Of a DNA stretch of 64,000 bases, positions 27,306-36,196 are shown in pieces. Position 1 is the stretch's first letter; each line of letters begins with the position of its first letter. Source of the stretch: Lentisphaerota bacterium (GTDB taxonomy: Bacteria > Verrucomicrobiota > Kiritimatiellia > RFP12 > UBA1067). The notes below the pieces were generated by a model, which made no database searches, had not been told where the DNA came from, and was given only the letters and a program-made list of their open reading frames with translations. Both the position numbers and the translations under genes were made by a program. The stretch is taken from assembly GCA_015061665.1 (NCBI GenBank), contig SUWC01000003.1:23945-87944 (forward strand), read 5' to 3'.

Positions 27306-30300
27306 ATGAACCAGCAAGCCAAATACGAACAGCAAGGGCTCTACAGGAGCGAATACGAACACGATGCGTGCGGCGTCGGAATGGTCGCAAACCTCTCCGG
27401 CGAGGCGAGCCACGACATTGTCCAGAAGGGAATGACGATTCTCAAGCGCCTGATGCACCGCGGCGCGACGGGGAACGATCCGGAGACTGGCGACGGCGCA
27501 GGGCTCCTCATGAAGATTCCGCATGCGTTCTTCAGGAAGGCTTTAGCCGCAAAGAACGCAAAGAACGAAGAGCCATTCGCCGTCGCGATGATCTTCGGCG
27601 GAGAAGGCGAAGAGGACAAGATCGAGGCGGCCGTCAAGGGCGAGGGGTGCAAGGTCCTCGCATGGCGCGACGTTCCGACAAACCCCGACGCGATCGGACG
27701 CGACGCGCGCAGCGTAATGCCGCGGATAAGGCAGGTGTTCATCGGGACTTCAGACTTCGGACCCAAGACTTCTGCTGCTGACGTCCAATGTCTGAAGTCC
27801 GAAGTCTCTTCCTTCGAACTTCAACTCTACGTCATCAGACGCCTGATAGAGAAAAACACCAAGAACACATACGTCTGCTCCTGCTCGTCGCGCACCGTCG
27901 TCTACAAGGGGCTTCTTCTTGCGACTCAGATCGAGAAGTTCTACCCCGACCTCTCCGACCCCGACTTCGTCTCGCCGTTTGCAATAGTGCACCAGCGCTA
28001 CTCGACGAACACCTTCCCGTCGTGGGAGCTCGCGCACCCCTTCCGCGCAATCGCGCACAACGGCGAGATCAACGCGCTCAAGGGCAACCTCAACGCTCTT
28101 GCGGCGCGAGAGCCGTCGCTCAGGTGGCCGGAAGCGGGGCGGCCGGAGTCCGCCCCCTACCAGGTGGACCTTAAGAAGATTCTGCCGCTGATCGACAAGG
28201 GGCAGTCCGACTCGGCTTCGCTGGACAACATCTTCGAGCTCCTGGTAGCGGCGGGACGCGACGCGCCGCACGCGATGATGATGCTCGTCCCGCAGGCGTG
28301 GGGCAGGAAATACCACATGGGACACGACGTGCGCGCGTTCTACGAGTACCACTCCGCGCTGATGGAGCCTTGGGACGGACCGGCCGCGCTCGCCTTCACC
28401 GACGGCATCAGCCTCGGTGCCGCCCTCGACCGCAACGGGTTGCGCCCTGCCAGGTGGACGCTTACAAGGGACGGCCTTTTCGTCCTCGCGTCGGAAACAG
28501 GCGTGCTTGACATCGCGCCCGAAAACATAGCGCGCCACGGCAGGCTGAAGCCCGGTTCGCTTCTCTGGCTCGACCTCGCGAAGCACCGCCTGATGGAGGA
28601 CGCCGAGCTCAAGACGTACTGCGCGCGCCGCAGACCATACCGCCGCTGGGTGAAGGAGAACCACATCCCCGTCACGGGACTATTCACCGAAATCGTGCCG
28701 TCGAAATTGGGGAATGGGGAATGGGGAATGGGGAATGGGATTGCACGCGAACAAAACCGCTTTGGCTGGACGCTGGAGGACATCGAGCTAATTCTCCGCC
28801 CGATGGCGGAAACGGGACACGAACCGGTTGGCGCGATGGGAAACGACGCCGCGCTTGCGGCGCTCTCACGCAAGCCGCGCATTCTCTTCGACTACTTCCA
28901 CCAGCTCTTCGCTCAGGTCACGAACCCGCCGATCGATCCGATCCGCGAGGAACTCGTGATGTCGATCATGACCTACATCGGAAACGAGGGGAACATACTC
29001 GCCGAGACTCCGGCGCACGCTCGTCTCGTGAAGATGACGCGACCGGTCCTGACCGACGACGAACTCGCGCGACTCAGGAACATCCCCGATTTCCCTGCGA
29101 AGACGCTTTCAATGTGCGTCGGGGAATGGGAAACTGGGAATGGGGAACCGGGGTGGCTGAAGGCCGCGCTTGACAGGCTTGCCGCCGACGCGATTGAAGC
29201 AGTGAAGGAAGGCGCGAAGATAGTTATCCTTTCCGATAGGAAATTGCTTTCGCCGCTGGGAGATAAGGAGACTAGGAGTTTGGGAGATTCTGAGGAAAGA
29301 TCTCCAAGTCTCCCAAACTCCAAAACTCCAAGTAGCGAAAGCAAAAAGCGAATCCCGTCCCTCCTCGCGGTTGCCGCGGTGAACAAGGCGCTCGTCGAAG
29401 CGGGGGCGCGTCCGTCAGTCGGCATCATCGTTGAATCCGGCGAGGTGCGCGAAGTGCACCACTTCGCCGTCCTGCTCGGCTTCGGCGCAACGGCCGTCAA
29501 CCCGTGGCTTGCCCTTGCGACAGTATCCGAGATCGGGAAGTCCGACACAGTGAAGGCAGCTGCGAACTACGTGTCCGCAGTCTGCAAGGGCCTGATGAAG
29601 ATCATGTCGAAGATGGGCATCTCGACACTGCGCTCCTACCGCTCGGCGCGCATCTTCGAGGCCGTCGGCCTCGGTCCGAAGATCGTCGCCGAGTATTTCA
29701 CCGGCGTCACATCGCCCGTGGGCGGACTGGAGCTGGAGGATATCGAGAAGATAGCTGGAGTGAAAAGTTGGAGTTCGAGAAATGAAGAAAACAACTCCAC
29801 TCTCGAACTCCAACTCGAAACTCCAACTCTCCCTCCCGGCGGCGAGTATCGCTTCCGCAAGGGCGGCGAGGAGCATCTCTGGTCTCCGCAGCGGCTCGTC
29901 GACTTCCGCGAGTCCGTGCGCCACAATGACTACGCGCGCTTCCACCGCTATACCGACGACATTGACTCCAATAGCCATGTCACATTGAGATCTCAACTGG
30001 AATTTAAGAGTTCGACAGGATTTACAGGATTGGAAAGCGTAAACAATCCTGATAATCCTGTAAATCCTGTCAAAAACAACATCGAGTCCGTCGACTCCAT
30101 AGTGAAGCATTTCGTTGGCGGGGCGATGTCGCTCGGCTCGCTTTCCCCTGAGGCGCACGAGACGATCGCGCTCGCGCTGAACGGACTCAGCACGATGTCC
30201 AACTCCGGCGAAGGCGGCGAAAACCCAGAGCGCTTCGGCACGGAAAAGAACAGCGCCATCAAGCAGGTGGCGTCCGGACGCTTCGGCGTGACGATCGAGT

Positions 30301-31952
30301 ACCTTCGCAGCGCAAAGGACCTCCAGATCAAGCTCGCGCAGGGCGCGAAGCCGGGCGAGGGCGGACAGCTCCCCGCGCACAAGGTAAACGAGTTCGTCGC
30401 GCGCCTGAGGCATGCGAAGCCCGGCACGACGCTGATCTCGCCTCCGCCGCACCACGACATCTACTCGATCGAGGACCTCGCGCAACTGATATACGACCTC
30501 AAGTGCGCGAACCCCGCCGCGCGCGTCTCGGTGAAGCTTGTTTCCGAAGCGGGCGTGGGAACGATCGCGGCAGGCGTCGCGAAGGCGCACGCGGACGTAA
30601 TCGTGATATCCGGCTTCGACGGCGGTACGGGCGCCGCTCCGCTTACTTCGATGAAGCACGCGGGACTTCCATGGGAAGTCGGTCTTGCCGAGGCGCATCA
30701 GACGCTCGTAAAGAACAACCTGCGCGACCGCGTGAAGCTCCAGGTCGACGGACAGCTCCGCACCGGACGCGACATCGTCATCGCCGCGATGCTCGGCGCG
30801 GACGAGTTCGCGTTCGGCACCTCGATGCTCGTCGCGCTCGGGTGCGTGCAGTGCCGCAACTGCAACCTCAACTGCTGCCCCGTCGGAATCGCGACGCAGA
30901 AGGAGGAGCTTCGCTGCAAATTCGCAGGAAAGCCAGAACATCTGCAGTCCTACTTCCGCTTCCTCGCCGAGGAGGTTCGCGAGCATCTCGCCGCGCTGGG
31001 ACTGAAGTCGCTCGCCGAGGCACGCGGACGCGCCGATCTCCTGAAGGCGAAGGACGGCTCGAGATTTGACTTTGCCGCGCTGCTGGCAAAGGAAGGGACT
31101 TCAGACCTCGGACTTCAGACTTCAGTTGTCGAAAGTCCGAAGTCCGAGGTCTCGTGGCTTCAAAACTACGACTTCCGCGAGCTAATACCTGCGGTCGAGA
31201 AAGGCGAGACGCGACTCGAGCGCACAATCTCCAACAGCGACCGCTCCGTCGGCGCTGCGCTCTCGGGCTGGCTTGTCGCCAATCGTTGCTCCGATGGACA
31301 AGTTCCCAGTCCTGACGGTCGAACTGCGTTCGACCTATCCATAGCCTTCGCCGGCGTGGCCGGCCAGTCGTTCGGCGCTTTCCTCGCCAAGGGCGTAACC
31401 TTCGACCTCTCGGGCGAAGCCAACGACTACATCGGCAAGTCGCTCTCCGGCGGCGTGATAACGATAAGGCCGCCGAAAGGCGCGGCGTTTCCGCCAGAGG
31501 GCAACGTCATCGCGGGCAATGTGGTCGCCTACGGCGCGACGTCGGGCGGGATATTCGTCAACGGCCTCGCAGGCGAGCGCTTCGGCATCAGGAATTCCGG
31601 CGCGACGCTCGTCGCAGAGGGCGTTGGAGACCACGGCTGCGAATACATGACGGGCGGCAAGGTCGTGATCATCGGCCCTGTCGGCGTCAACTTCGCGGCT
31701 GGCATGACTGGCGGCGTAGCGTACGTCTACGACGAAAAGGCGACGCTCGACCTCAACTGCAACCTGGATTCAGTCGATCTCTTCCCCGTGGAGGAGAACT
31801 CCGATGACGAAGCGGCGCTCATCGCCCTTCTGAAGGAGCACTTCGTCCGCACAAGCTCTCCCAAGGCGAAGCGGATACTCGAAGACTGGGACACCGAGCG
31901 CCCGAAATTCGCCAAGGTTCTCCCTATCGCAACCGGGAGAAGTATGGTATAA
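27306..31952 (+). CDS. gltB: Glutamate synthase large subunit with many in-frame repeats
   Basis: Makes glutamate from glutamine and 2-oxoglutarate. Ntn amidotransferase with its nucleophile in YEHDACGVGMV, central domain, FMN barrel, the 3Fe-4S cysteines in CVQCRNCNLNCCPVG, and a C-terminal beta-helix. 1548 aa against about 1490 in E. coli. At least seven segments look inserted: two TSDLGL repeats, two GEW.TGNGE tracts, a SLGDSEERSPSLP palindrome, an SSRNEENNSTLELQ palindrome and one GACAGG repeat. All keep the frame open. Forms an operon with gltD; the stop overlaps the -10 of the downstream LysR gene. Confidence 0.96.
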   Translation: MNQQAKYEQQGLYRSEYEHDACGVGMVANLSGEASHDIVQKGMTILKRLMHRGATGNDPETGDGAGLLMKIPHAFFRKALAAKNAKNEEPFAVAMIFGGEGEEDKIEAAVKGEGCKVLAWRDVPTNPDAIGRDARSVMPRIRQVFIGTSDFGPKTSAADVQCLKSEVSSFELQLYVIRRLIEKNTKNTYVCSCSSRTVVYKGLLLATQIEKFYPDLSDPDFVSPFAIVHQRYSTNTFPSWELAHPFRAIAHNGEINALKGNLNALAAREPSLRWPEAGRPESAPYQVDLKKILPLIDKGQSDSASLDNIFELLVAAGRDAPHAMMMLVPQAWGRKYHMGHDVRAFYEYHSALMEPWDGPAALAFTDGISLGAALDRNGLRPARWTLTRDGLFVLASETGVLDIAPENIARHGRLKPGSLLWLDLAKHRLMEDAELKTYCARRRPYRRWVKENHIPVTGLFTEIVPSKLGNGEWGMGNGIAREQNRFGWTLEDIELILRPMAETGHEPVGAMGNDAALAALSRKPRILFDYFHQLFAQVTNPPIDPIREELVMSIMTYIGNEGNILAETPAHARLVKMTRPVLTDDELARLRNIPDFPAKTLSMCVGEWETGNGEPGWLKAALDRLAADAIEAVKEGAKIVILSDRKLLSPLGDKETRSLGDSEERSPSLPNSKTPSSESKKRIPSLLAVAAVNKALVEAGARPSVGIIVESGEVREVHHFAVLLGFGATAVNPWLALATVSEIGKSDTVKAAANYVSAVCKGLMKIMSKMGISTLRSYRSARIFEAVGLGPKIVAEYFTGVTSPVGGLELEDIEKIAGVKSWSSRNEENNSTLELQLETPTLPPGGEYRFRKGGEEHLWSPQRLVDFRESVRHNDYARFHRYTDDIDSNSHVTLRSQLEFKSSTGFTGLESVNNPDNPVNPVKNNIESVDSIVKHFVGGAMSLGSLSPEAHETIALALNGLSTMSNSGEGGENPERFGTEKNSAIKQVASGRFGVTIEYLRSAKDLQIKLAQGAKPGEGGQLPAHKVNEFVARLRHAKPGTTLISPPPHHDIYSIEDLAQLIYDLKCANPAARVSVKLVSEAGVGTIAAGVAKAHADVIVISGFDGGTGAAPLTSMKHAGLPWEVGLAEAHQTLVKNNLRDRVKLQVDGQLRTGRDIVIAAMLGADEFAFGTSMLVALGCVQCRNCNLNCCPVGIATQKEELRCKFAGKPEHLQSYFRFLAEEVREHLAALGLKSLAEARGRADLLKAKDGSRFDFAALLAKEGTSDLGLQTSVVESPKSEVSWLQNYDFRELIPAVEKGETRLERTISNSDRSVGAALSGWLVANRCSDGQVPSPDGRTAFDLSIAFAGVAGQSFGAFLAKGVTFDLSGEANDYIGKSLSGGVITIRPPKGAAFPPEGNVIAGNVVAYGATSGGIFVNGLAGERFGIRNSGATLVAEGVGDHGCEYMTGGKVVIIGPVGVNFAAGMTGGVAYVYDEKATLDLNCNLDSVDLFPVEENSDDEAALIALLKEHFVRTSSPKAKRILEDWDTERPKFAKVLPIATGRSMV
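27746..27806 (+). repeat. In-frame TSDLGL-family repeat, gltB copy 1
   Basis: GACTTCAGACTTCGG paired with TCTGAAGTCCGAAGTC; read GTSDFGPKTSAAD...LKSEVS in the N-terminal amidotransferase domain. Confidence 0.8.
28709..28740 (+). repeat. In-frame GGGGAATGGGG tract, gltB copy 1
   Basis: Four near-perfect GGGGAAT units, read LGNGEWGMGNG. Confidence 0.8.
29121..29150 (+). repeat. In-frame GGGGAATGGGG tract, gltB copy 2
   Basis: Read CVGEWETGNGEPG; the CVGEW start is shared with the carA copy. Confidence 0.75.
29246..29342 (+). repeat. In-frame 97-bp palindrome in gltB
   Basis: Bounded by GCTTTCGC and GCGAAAGC, with TTGGGAGA/TCTCCCAA inner arms; translated PLGDKETRSLGD...SLPNSKTPS, a hydrophilic, probably disordered loop. 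Confidence 0.75.
29766..29829 (+). repeat. In-frame 64-bp palindrome in gltB
   Basis: AGTTGGAGTTCGAGA pairs with TCTCGAACTCCAACT; read SWSSRNEENNSTLELQLETP before PGGEYRFRKGGE. Confidence 0.75.
30014..30071 (+). repeat. In-frame GACAGG...CCTGTC repeat in gltB
   Basis: 58-bp copy, read STGFTGLESVNNPDNPVNPVK. It is on the plus strand yet gives the same peptide pattern as the minus-strand copies, because the element is a palindrome. Confidence 0.9.
31098..31152 (+). repeat. In-frame TSDLGL-family repeat, gltB copy 2
   Basis: Read GTSDLGLQTSVVESPKSEVS, before the C-terminal beta-helix domain. Confidence 0.8.
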
Positions 31953-31953
31953 T
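31948..31953 (+). promoter_or_regulatory. -10 element of the LysR gene
   Basis: TATAAT overlaps the gltB stop and lies 6 nt before the LysR ATG, so transcription should begin at or next to the start codon. No good -35 box is seen. Confidence 0.5.
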
Positions 31954-31959
31954 CTTCAC

Positions 31960-32886
31960 ATGACTCTTCAGCAGCTAAAATACTCCGATGCTGTGGCGAC
32001 GTGCGGCTCGATAAGCGAAGCCGCGCGCCGCTGCTTTGTCACACAACCATCCCTGACCGAGGCGCTGCACGCGCTTGAAGAGGAACTGCGGATCGCGATC
32101 TTCACGCGCTCAAGCCGCGGAGTGACGATAACGCACGAAGGTGAGGAATTCCTGGCGTCCGCGCGCCAGATACTCGACGACGTCGCGCGAATCCAGGAGA
32201 AGTACACGGGCAAGGCCGTGCGCCGCCCGCAGTTTGCCGTATCCTGTCAGCACTACGCCTTTGCAGTCGAGGCGTTCATGGAGGTCGTGAAGTCAAACGA
32301 CGCAAAATCCTACGACTTCACGCTCCGCGAGACCGTTACAAGCGAAATAATAGACGATGTCGCACACCACCGCAGCGAAGTCGGGGTCCTATACCTCTCA
32401 AACAGGAACGAGCGCGCCATAAGGAAGCTCCTCCGGAACGAAGGTCTCCACTTCGAGGAACTATTTGCGTCGCATCCCCATGCATTCCTCGGCAGGCGGC
32501 ATCCGCTCGCCCAGAAAAGTTCCATTACCATAGGGGAGCTGGACGACTTTCCCTACATAACCTTCGAACAAGGGACTGAAAACGCCCTTTACTTCGCGGA
32601 GGAAATCGTGCCGGCGATCGACAGGCCAAAGAACATCCGGGTGCGCGACCGCGCGACAATGACAAACCTGATCCTCGGGCTGAACGGCTACACGATTGCA
32701 TCGGGGGCGCTTTCGCGCGAGCTCAACGGACCGGATGTCGTCGCCGTCGAACTCGAAAGCGACGACATCATCCACGTTGGCCTGATATTCTGCGCCGGAA
32801 TCGGGCGCTCCGTAGCATGCACCAACTTTGTTGATTCCATACGCAGATGCTGCGTCGACCGAAGCTTCGAGGACTCCGGTCTGTGA
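31960..32886 (+). CDS. LysR-family transcriptional regulator
   Basis: 308 aa. N-terminal winged helix: LQQLKYSDAVATCGSISEAARRCFVTQPSLTEALHALEEEL; the rest is a two-lobed periplasmic-binding-type effector domain. Lies directly after gltB on the same strand, so it may regulate glutamate synthase genes or the divergent-end GH43 gene; the target is not shown by sequence. No Shine-Dalgarno; probably leaderless. Confidence 0.9.
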   Translation: MTLQQLKYSDAVATCGSISEAARRCFVTQPSLTEALHALEEELRIAIFTRSSRGVTITHEGEEFLASARQILDDVARIQEKYTGKAVRRPQFAVSCQHYAFAVEAFMEVVKSNDAKSYDFTLRETVTSEIIDDVAHHRSEVGVLYLSNRNERAIRKLLRNEGLHFEELFASHPHAFLGRRHPLAQKSSITIGELDDFPYITFEQGTENALYFAEEIVPAIDRPKNIRVRDRATMTNLILGLNGYTIASGALSRELNGPDVVAVELESDDIIHVGLIFCAGIGRSVACTNFVDSIRRCCVDRSFEDSGL

Positions 32887-32897
32887 CACCCGCCAGA

Positions 32898-32924
32898 GGC
32901 CCGTCCCCGCTACGGGGACAGGCC
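32898..32924. terminator. Bidirectional terminator-like hairpin
   Basis: GGCCCGTCCCC-loop-GGGGACAGGCC lies between the convergent LysR and GH43 genes. It has no long U-run. Confidence 0.6.
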
Positions 32925-32937
32925 CTGGCTGTCGCCG

Positions 32938-35514
32938 TTACTTGGCGCTGACCCCGTTGCGAGTAGCCTTGATGAACGGAATCGAGCCGTCGGGGTTGCG
33001 GACGTAGCGCTCGATGCAGGCGCTGCGACGACAGTCCGCCCCGCCCTCAAGCGTCGCGTTGTGGTAAAGCAGGTACCACTCGCCCTTGAAAAAGACGCTT
33101 CCGCCGTGGATCGTGCCTGTTCCCTCGGCGCAGTCCATAATCTTGCCGCCGTACGTCCACGGGCCGTGGATCGACTTCGCGGTGGAATACGCCCAGTGCT
33201 CCGGCACTCCGCCTGCCGCGTACTCGAGATAGTACGTGTCGCCGAGCTTGTATATCCACGGAGCCTCCTCGAAGTTCGTGTCGATCGGCTTGCGCGCACC
33301 GGCGCCGCGCGTCTTCTTGAGCGGCTTTCCGAACGCGGACTCCTCCATCAGCCCGGGAATGGGCTTCACTTCGGAGGCGAGCTCGACCATGTTCTCCTTC
33401 AGCTCCGCGTACCAGCATCCGGGCGTGCCGCCGCAGTTGCCCCAGAAGAGATACGCCTTGCCGTCGTCGTCGATGAAGACCGAGGGATCGATAAATCCCG
33501 CGCCAGGTCCAACGAGCGGCTTTCCGATCGGGTCGGTCCAGGGACCCTCCGGTTTGTCCGCAACGGCAACGCCGATGCAGTCGCCGCGCGGATCAAGCCC
33601 GAATACCGCGACGTACCAGTACCACTTGCCGTCGCGCTTGATGGCCTGGCTGGCCCACGCGCGGTTGTTGCCAAGAGCCCACTTGAAGACCGCCGGAGTC
33701 ATCACGGGACCAAGATCCTCCCACTCCTGCATGTCCTTCGTGCGGACAACGCCCCAGTCGCGCATCGTGTAGCCGCCTGCATCGGGCTCGTCGTGTCCGG
33801 AGAACACATAGAGCCAATCGCCGTCGACGACCGCAGCTGGATCGGGGGTGAAGCGCGTCTTCACGATCGGATTGGATCCGTCGGACGTAAACGGCGCGTC
33901 GTCGCGCGGCGCGACGCGGAGATAGTCGAAGTCGGCGAAACCACCGACTCCTTCGGCGGACGTCGAGAAGCAGCAGAGTCCGAACCTGTAGCCGATGAAG
34001 TGCGGAATCGTGTAGACGAGGTCGAACGCATCGCCGAACGGCGTCCATCCCTTGCCGTCGAACGAGTAGTAGAACTTGCCCTTGTCGGTCGAAGCGGGAA
34101 TCCCGCTGTAGTTAAGACTATCGCCCGGCGTGAAATCGCACACGGCCTTGAGCCAAACCTTCGTCGCGCCGTCCGGCAGCGCAACCTTCTGGCGCTCGCG
34201 AACCGCGCGGTTGATGCGCACGTTCTGCTTGTCGCGGCTCGGCACGACGTCGGGCGACCAGAGGACAAGTTCCTTCTTTCCGCCGCGCACCCTGACCGCG
34301 ACGAGCCCGTAGAGCTTCTGTATGAGCGTAAGTCCCGCGACATCGCCTTCCCTGAGGCCGGAGACGTCGATGCACGTCTCGCCTTCGCACGCGGGGCCGA
34401 ACGTGCGCTGCGTAAGCGTGTTGCGCGCCTTGAGGAGATCGCCGTCTACGCGCCCCGCCCTGATGCGCATGAAGCCGGGCCTTTCGGAGAGCGACCAGTT
34501 GGCGTCGTCCGGATTGTGGTTCCACTGCCACTGGAGTCCGAGCGTCGTGCCGTCGAATTCGTCGCTCGCGACACATCCGGGAACCTTCGCGCTGGTATCG
34601 CCCGATGCGTCCCTGACCTCGCGCGGCTGCACGACGGGCCAGTCGTCGACCCACTCCGTCTCGAGGATGTACGGGATGCGTCCGACGGCTCCGCGGTCTC
34701 CGAAGAGAACCGCCACCCAGCTGCCGTCGGGACGGTCGATGAAGGAACCCTGCGCGATTCCCTCGCGCTCGAAGACGATGCGGCCCTCCCACGGTCCGTC
34801 GATCTTGCGCGAGCGGTGTACTATCACGCAGCGGCACGAGTTCTTCGGCCAGCCGATGTTGACGATGTAGTACCATCCGTTGCGCTTGAACACCTGCGTG
34901 CCCTCGCCGAGCCCGCTGCCTCCTGCGCAGTCCGTGACGTTGTCGAGGATGATCCGCCCGCCGTCGACGAAACCGGAGAAGTCCGGCTTCATCTCCGTGA
35001 GGCGCACCTTGTACGGACGCCCCGGAACCGTCGCGAAGACATAGAAGCGTCCATCCTCGATCCACAGCGACTCGTCGTACTGCTTGGGCGAGAGGCGGAA
35101 GAACTCCCAGTCGGACTTCGTCGGATCCTTCGTGCGGAAGAGGTACGTCGAGTTCACCTTGTTGTTGAAGCTCGTAACGTAGAAGAACCCGTCCTTCTCG
35201 TTGTAGCGTATCGACGACGCCCAGGTGCCGAGCCCGTAGTCGCTCGCGCCGTTCTCAAGCCTGTCCTGCGGACGGTCCTCGATCGTCTTGTAGCAGTAGC
35301 TTATGGTCTTCCAGTTGACGAGGTCCTTCGACGCCATCACCGGCACCCCGGGGTTGAAGTGCATGGTAGTGGAGACCATGTAGTACGTGTCGCCGACGCG
35401 AAGCGGCGCGACGTCGGGAACATCCGCCCACATCGCGGGCTCCAGCTGTGCCTGCGCCGTGAGCGCGAACAATGCGGACAAAGCCGCAAGAGAGGTTAGA
35501 ATTGTGTTTTTCAT
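32938..35514 (-). CDS. Secreted glycoside hydrolase with two GH43 modules
   Basis: 858 aa with signal peptide (LTSLAALSALFALTAQAQ). The N-terminal five-bladed GH43-like module begins PAMWADVPDVAPLRVGDTYYMVS and is followed by a beta-sandwich region of roughly 200 residues. A second GH43-like module follows from about residue 550, with FIDPSVFIDDDGKAYLFWG and NFEEAPWIYKLGDTYYLEY. Likely attacks xylan or arabinan side chains; the two modules may have different specificities. The start lies 6 nt after a TAAAAT box. Confidence 0.85.
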   Translation of the reverse strand: MKNTILTSLAALSALFALTAQAQLEPAMWADVPDVAPLRVGDTYYMVSTTMHFNPGVPVMASKDLVNWKTISYCYKTIEDRPQDRLENGASDYGLGTWASSIRYNEKDGFFYVTSFNNKVNSTYLFRTKDPTKSDWEFFRLSPKQYDESLWIEDGRFYVFATVPGRPYKVRLTEMKPDFSGFVDGGRIILDNVTDCAGGSGLGEGTQVFKRNGWYYIVNIGWPKNSCRCVIVHRSRKIDGPWEGRIVFEREGIAQGSFIDRPDGSWVAVLFGDRGAVGRIPYILETEWVDDWPVVQPREVRDASGDTSAKVPGCVASDEFDGTTLGLQWQWNHNPDDANWSLSERPGFMRIRAGRVDGDLLKARNTLTQRTFGPACEGETCIDVSGLREGDVAGLTLIQKLYGLVAVRVRGGKKELVLWSPDVVPSRDKQNVRINRAVRERQKVALPDGATKVWLKAVCDFTPGDSLNYSGIPASTDKGKFYYSFDGKGWTPFGDAFDLVYTIPHFIGYRFGLCCFSTSAEGVGGFADFDYLRVAPRDDAPFTSDGSNPIVKTRFTPDPAAVVDGDWLYVFSGHDEPDAGGYTMRDWGVVRTKDMQEWEDLGPVMTPAVFKWALGNNRAWASQAIKRDGKWYWYVAVFGLDPRGDCIGVAVADKPEGPWTDPIGKPLVGPGAGFIDPSVFIDDDGKAYLFWGNCGGTPGCWYAELKENMVELASEVKPIPGLMEESAFGKPLKKTRGAGARKPIDTNFEEAPWIYKLGDTYYLEYAAGGVPEHWAYSTAKSIHGPWTYGGKIMDCAEGTGTIHGGSVFFKGEWYLLYHNATLEGGADCRRSACIERYVRNPDGSIPFIKATRNGVSAK

Positions 35515-35520
35515 GCCCCT

Positions 35521-35526
35521 ATTTTA
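35521..35526 (-). promoter_or_regulatory. -10 element of the GH43 gene
   Basis: TAAAAT on the minus strand, 6 nt before the ATG (GCTAAAATAGGGGCATG). The arrangement matches trpL. Confidence 0.45.
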
Positions 35527-35575
35527 GCATTTTCGCACAATGCGAGCCACCCCCCATTTGGGGAGTACGCCAATT

Positions 35576-36196
35576 TCAGGAAAAATGCGCTTGCAGAGCG
35601 CCAAGAAGCCCGTCTAGCAGCTCAAGGGACTTCACGCCCGGGGATGTTTCGATTGAGCTGTTGACGTCAAGCACGTCCGCACCGGTCGCAGCCGCGTCGG
35701 CGATGTTGGCGGACGACAGTCCTCCCGCCAGGACGACGCGCCTGTTGGCGCGCTTCAGCTCCCCGACAAGCGACCAGTCCGCCCGCATCCCAGTCCCGCC
35801 GCAGCGCGCGCCGTCGCGTCCGTCAAGGAGAACTGCGTCTGCGGCCGTGTTCGCCGCGGCGTCCTGCGATTGAAGGAGCCAGACCTCATGGCCCCTCGAT
35901 TTCAGGAAAGCGACGTCTTCAGCCGTGTATTCGCCGTGGAGCTGTGCAACGTCCAACTTTACGGACGACGCGATTTCGGCGATATCCGATGCGGAATGCC
36001 TTACGAAAACTCCGACAAAGCGCGGCAGATCTGCCGCGGACGCTCGCACGGCGTCGACTATCCGCCGCGCCGCCTCGACGGAGACGCACCGCGGCGATTT
36101 TGCCGCGAAGATGAGCCCAAGGTAGTCGACGCCGCGCCGCGCCGCCTCGACTGCGAACGCGGCGTCGTTTATTCCGCACACCTTCAGGCGAGGCAT
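35576..36196 (-). CDS. trpF: Phosphoribosylanthranilate isomerase
   Basis: 206-aa TIM barrel, third step of tryptophan synthesis. MPRLKVCGIND holds the catalytic cysteine and QLHGEYT and LAGGLSSANI are family motifs. Last gene of the trp operon; start overlaps the trpA end by 13 bp. Confidence 0.94.
   Translation of the reverse strand: MPRLKVCGINDAAFAVEAARRGVDYLGLIFAAKSPRCVSVEAARRIVDAVRASAADLPRFVGVFVRHSASDIAEIASSVKLDVAQLHGEYTAEDVAFLKSRGHEVWLLQSQDAAANTAADAVLLDGRDGARCGGTGMRADWSLVGELKRANRRVVLAGGLSSANIADAAATGADVLDVNSSIETSPGVKSLELLDGLLGALQAHFS

Noticed and set aside
2781-31152. In-frame inserts as assembly errors
   Set aside because: Different families occur at different sites, all frame-preserving, on both strands; random misassembly would break frames.
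33061-35499. 812-aa plus-strand ORF opposite the GH43 gene
   Set aside because: Antisense shadow of a GC-rich gene; the minus strand has a signal peptide and GH43 motifs, while this frame is Arg/Val/Glu-rich without recognisable domains.
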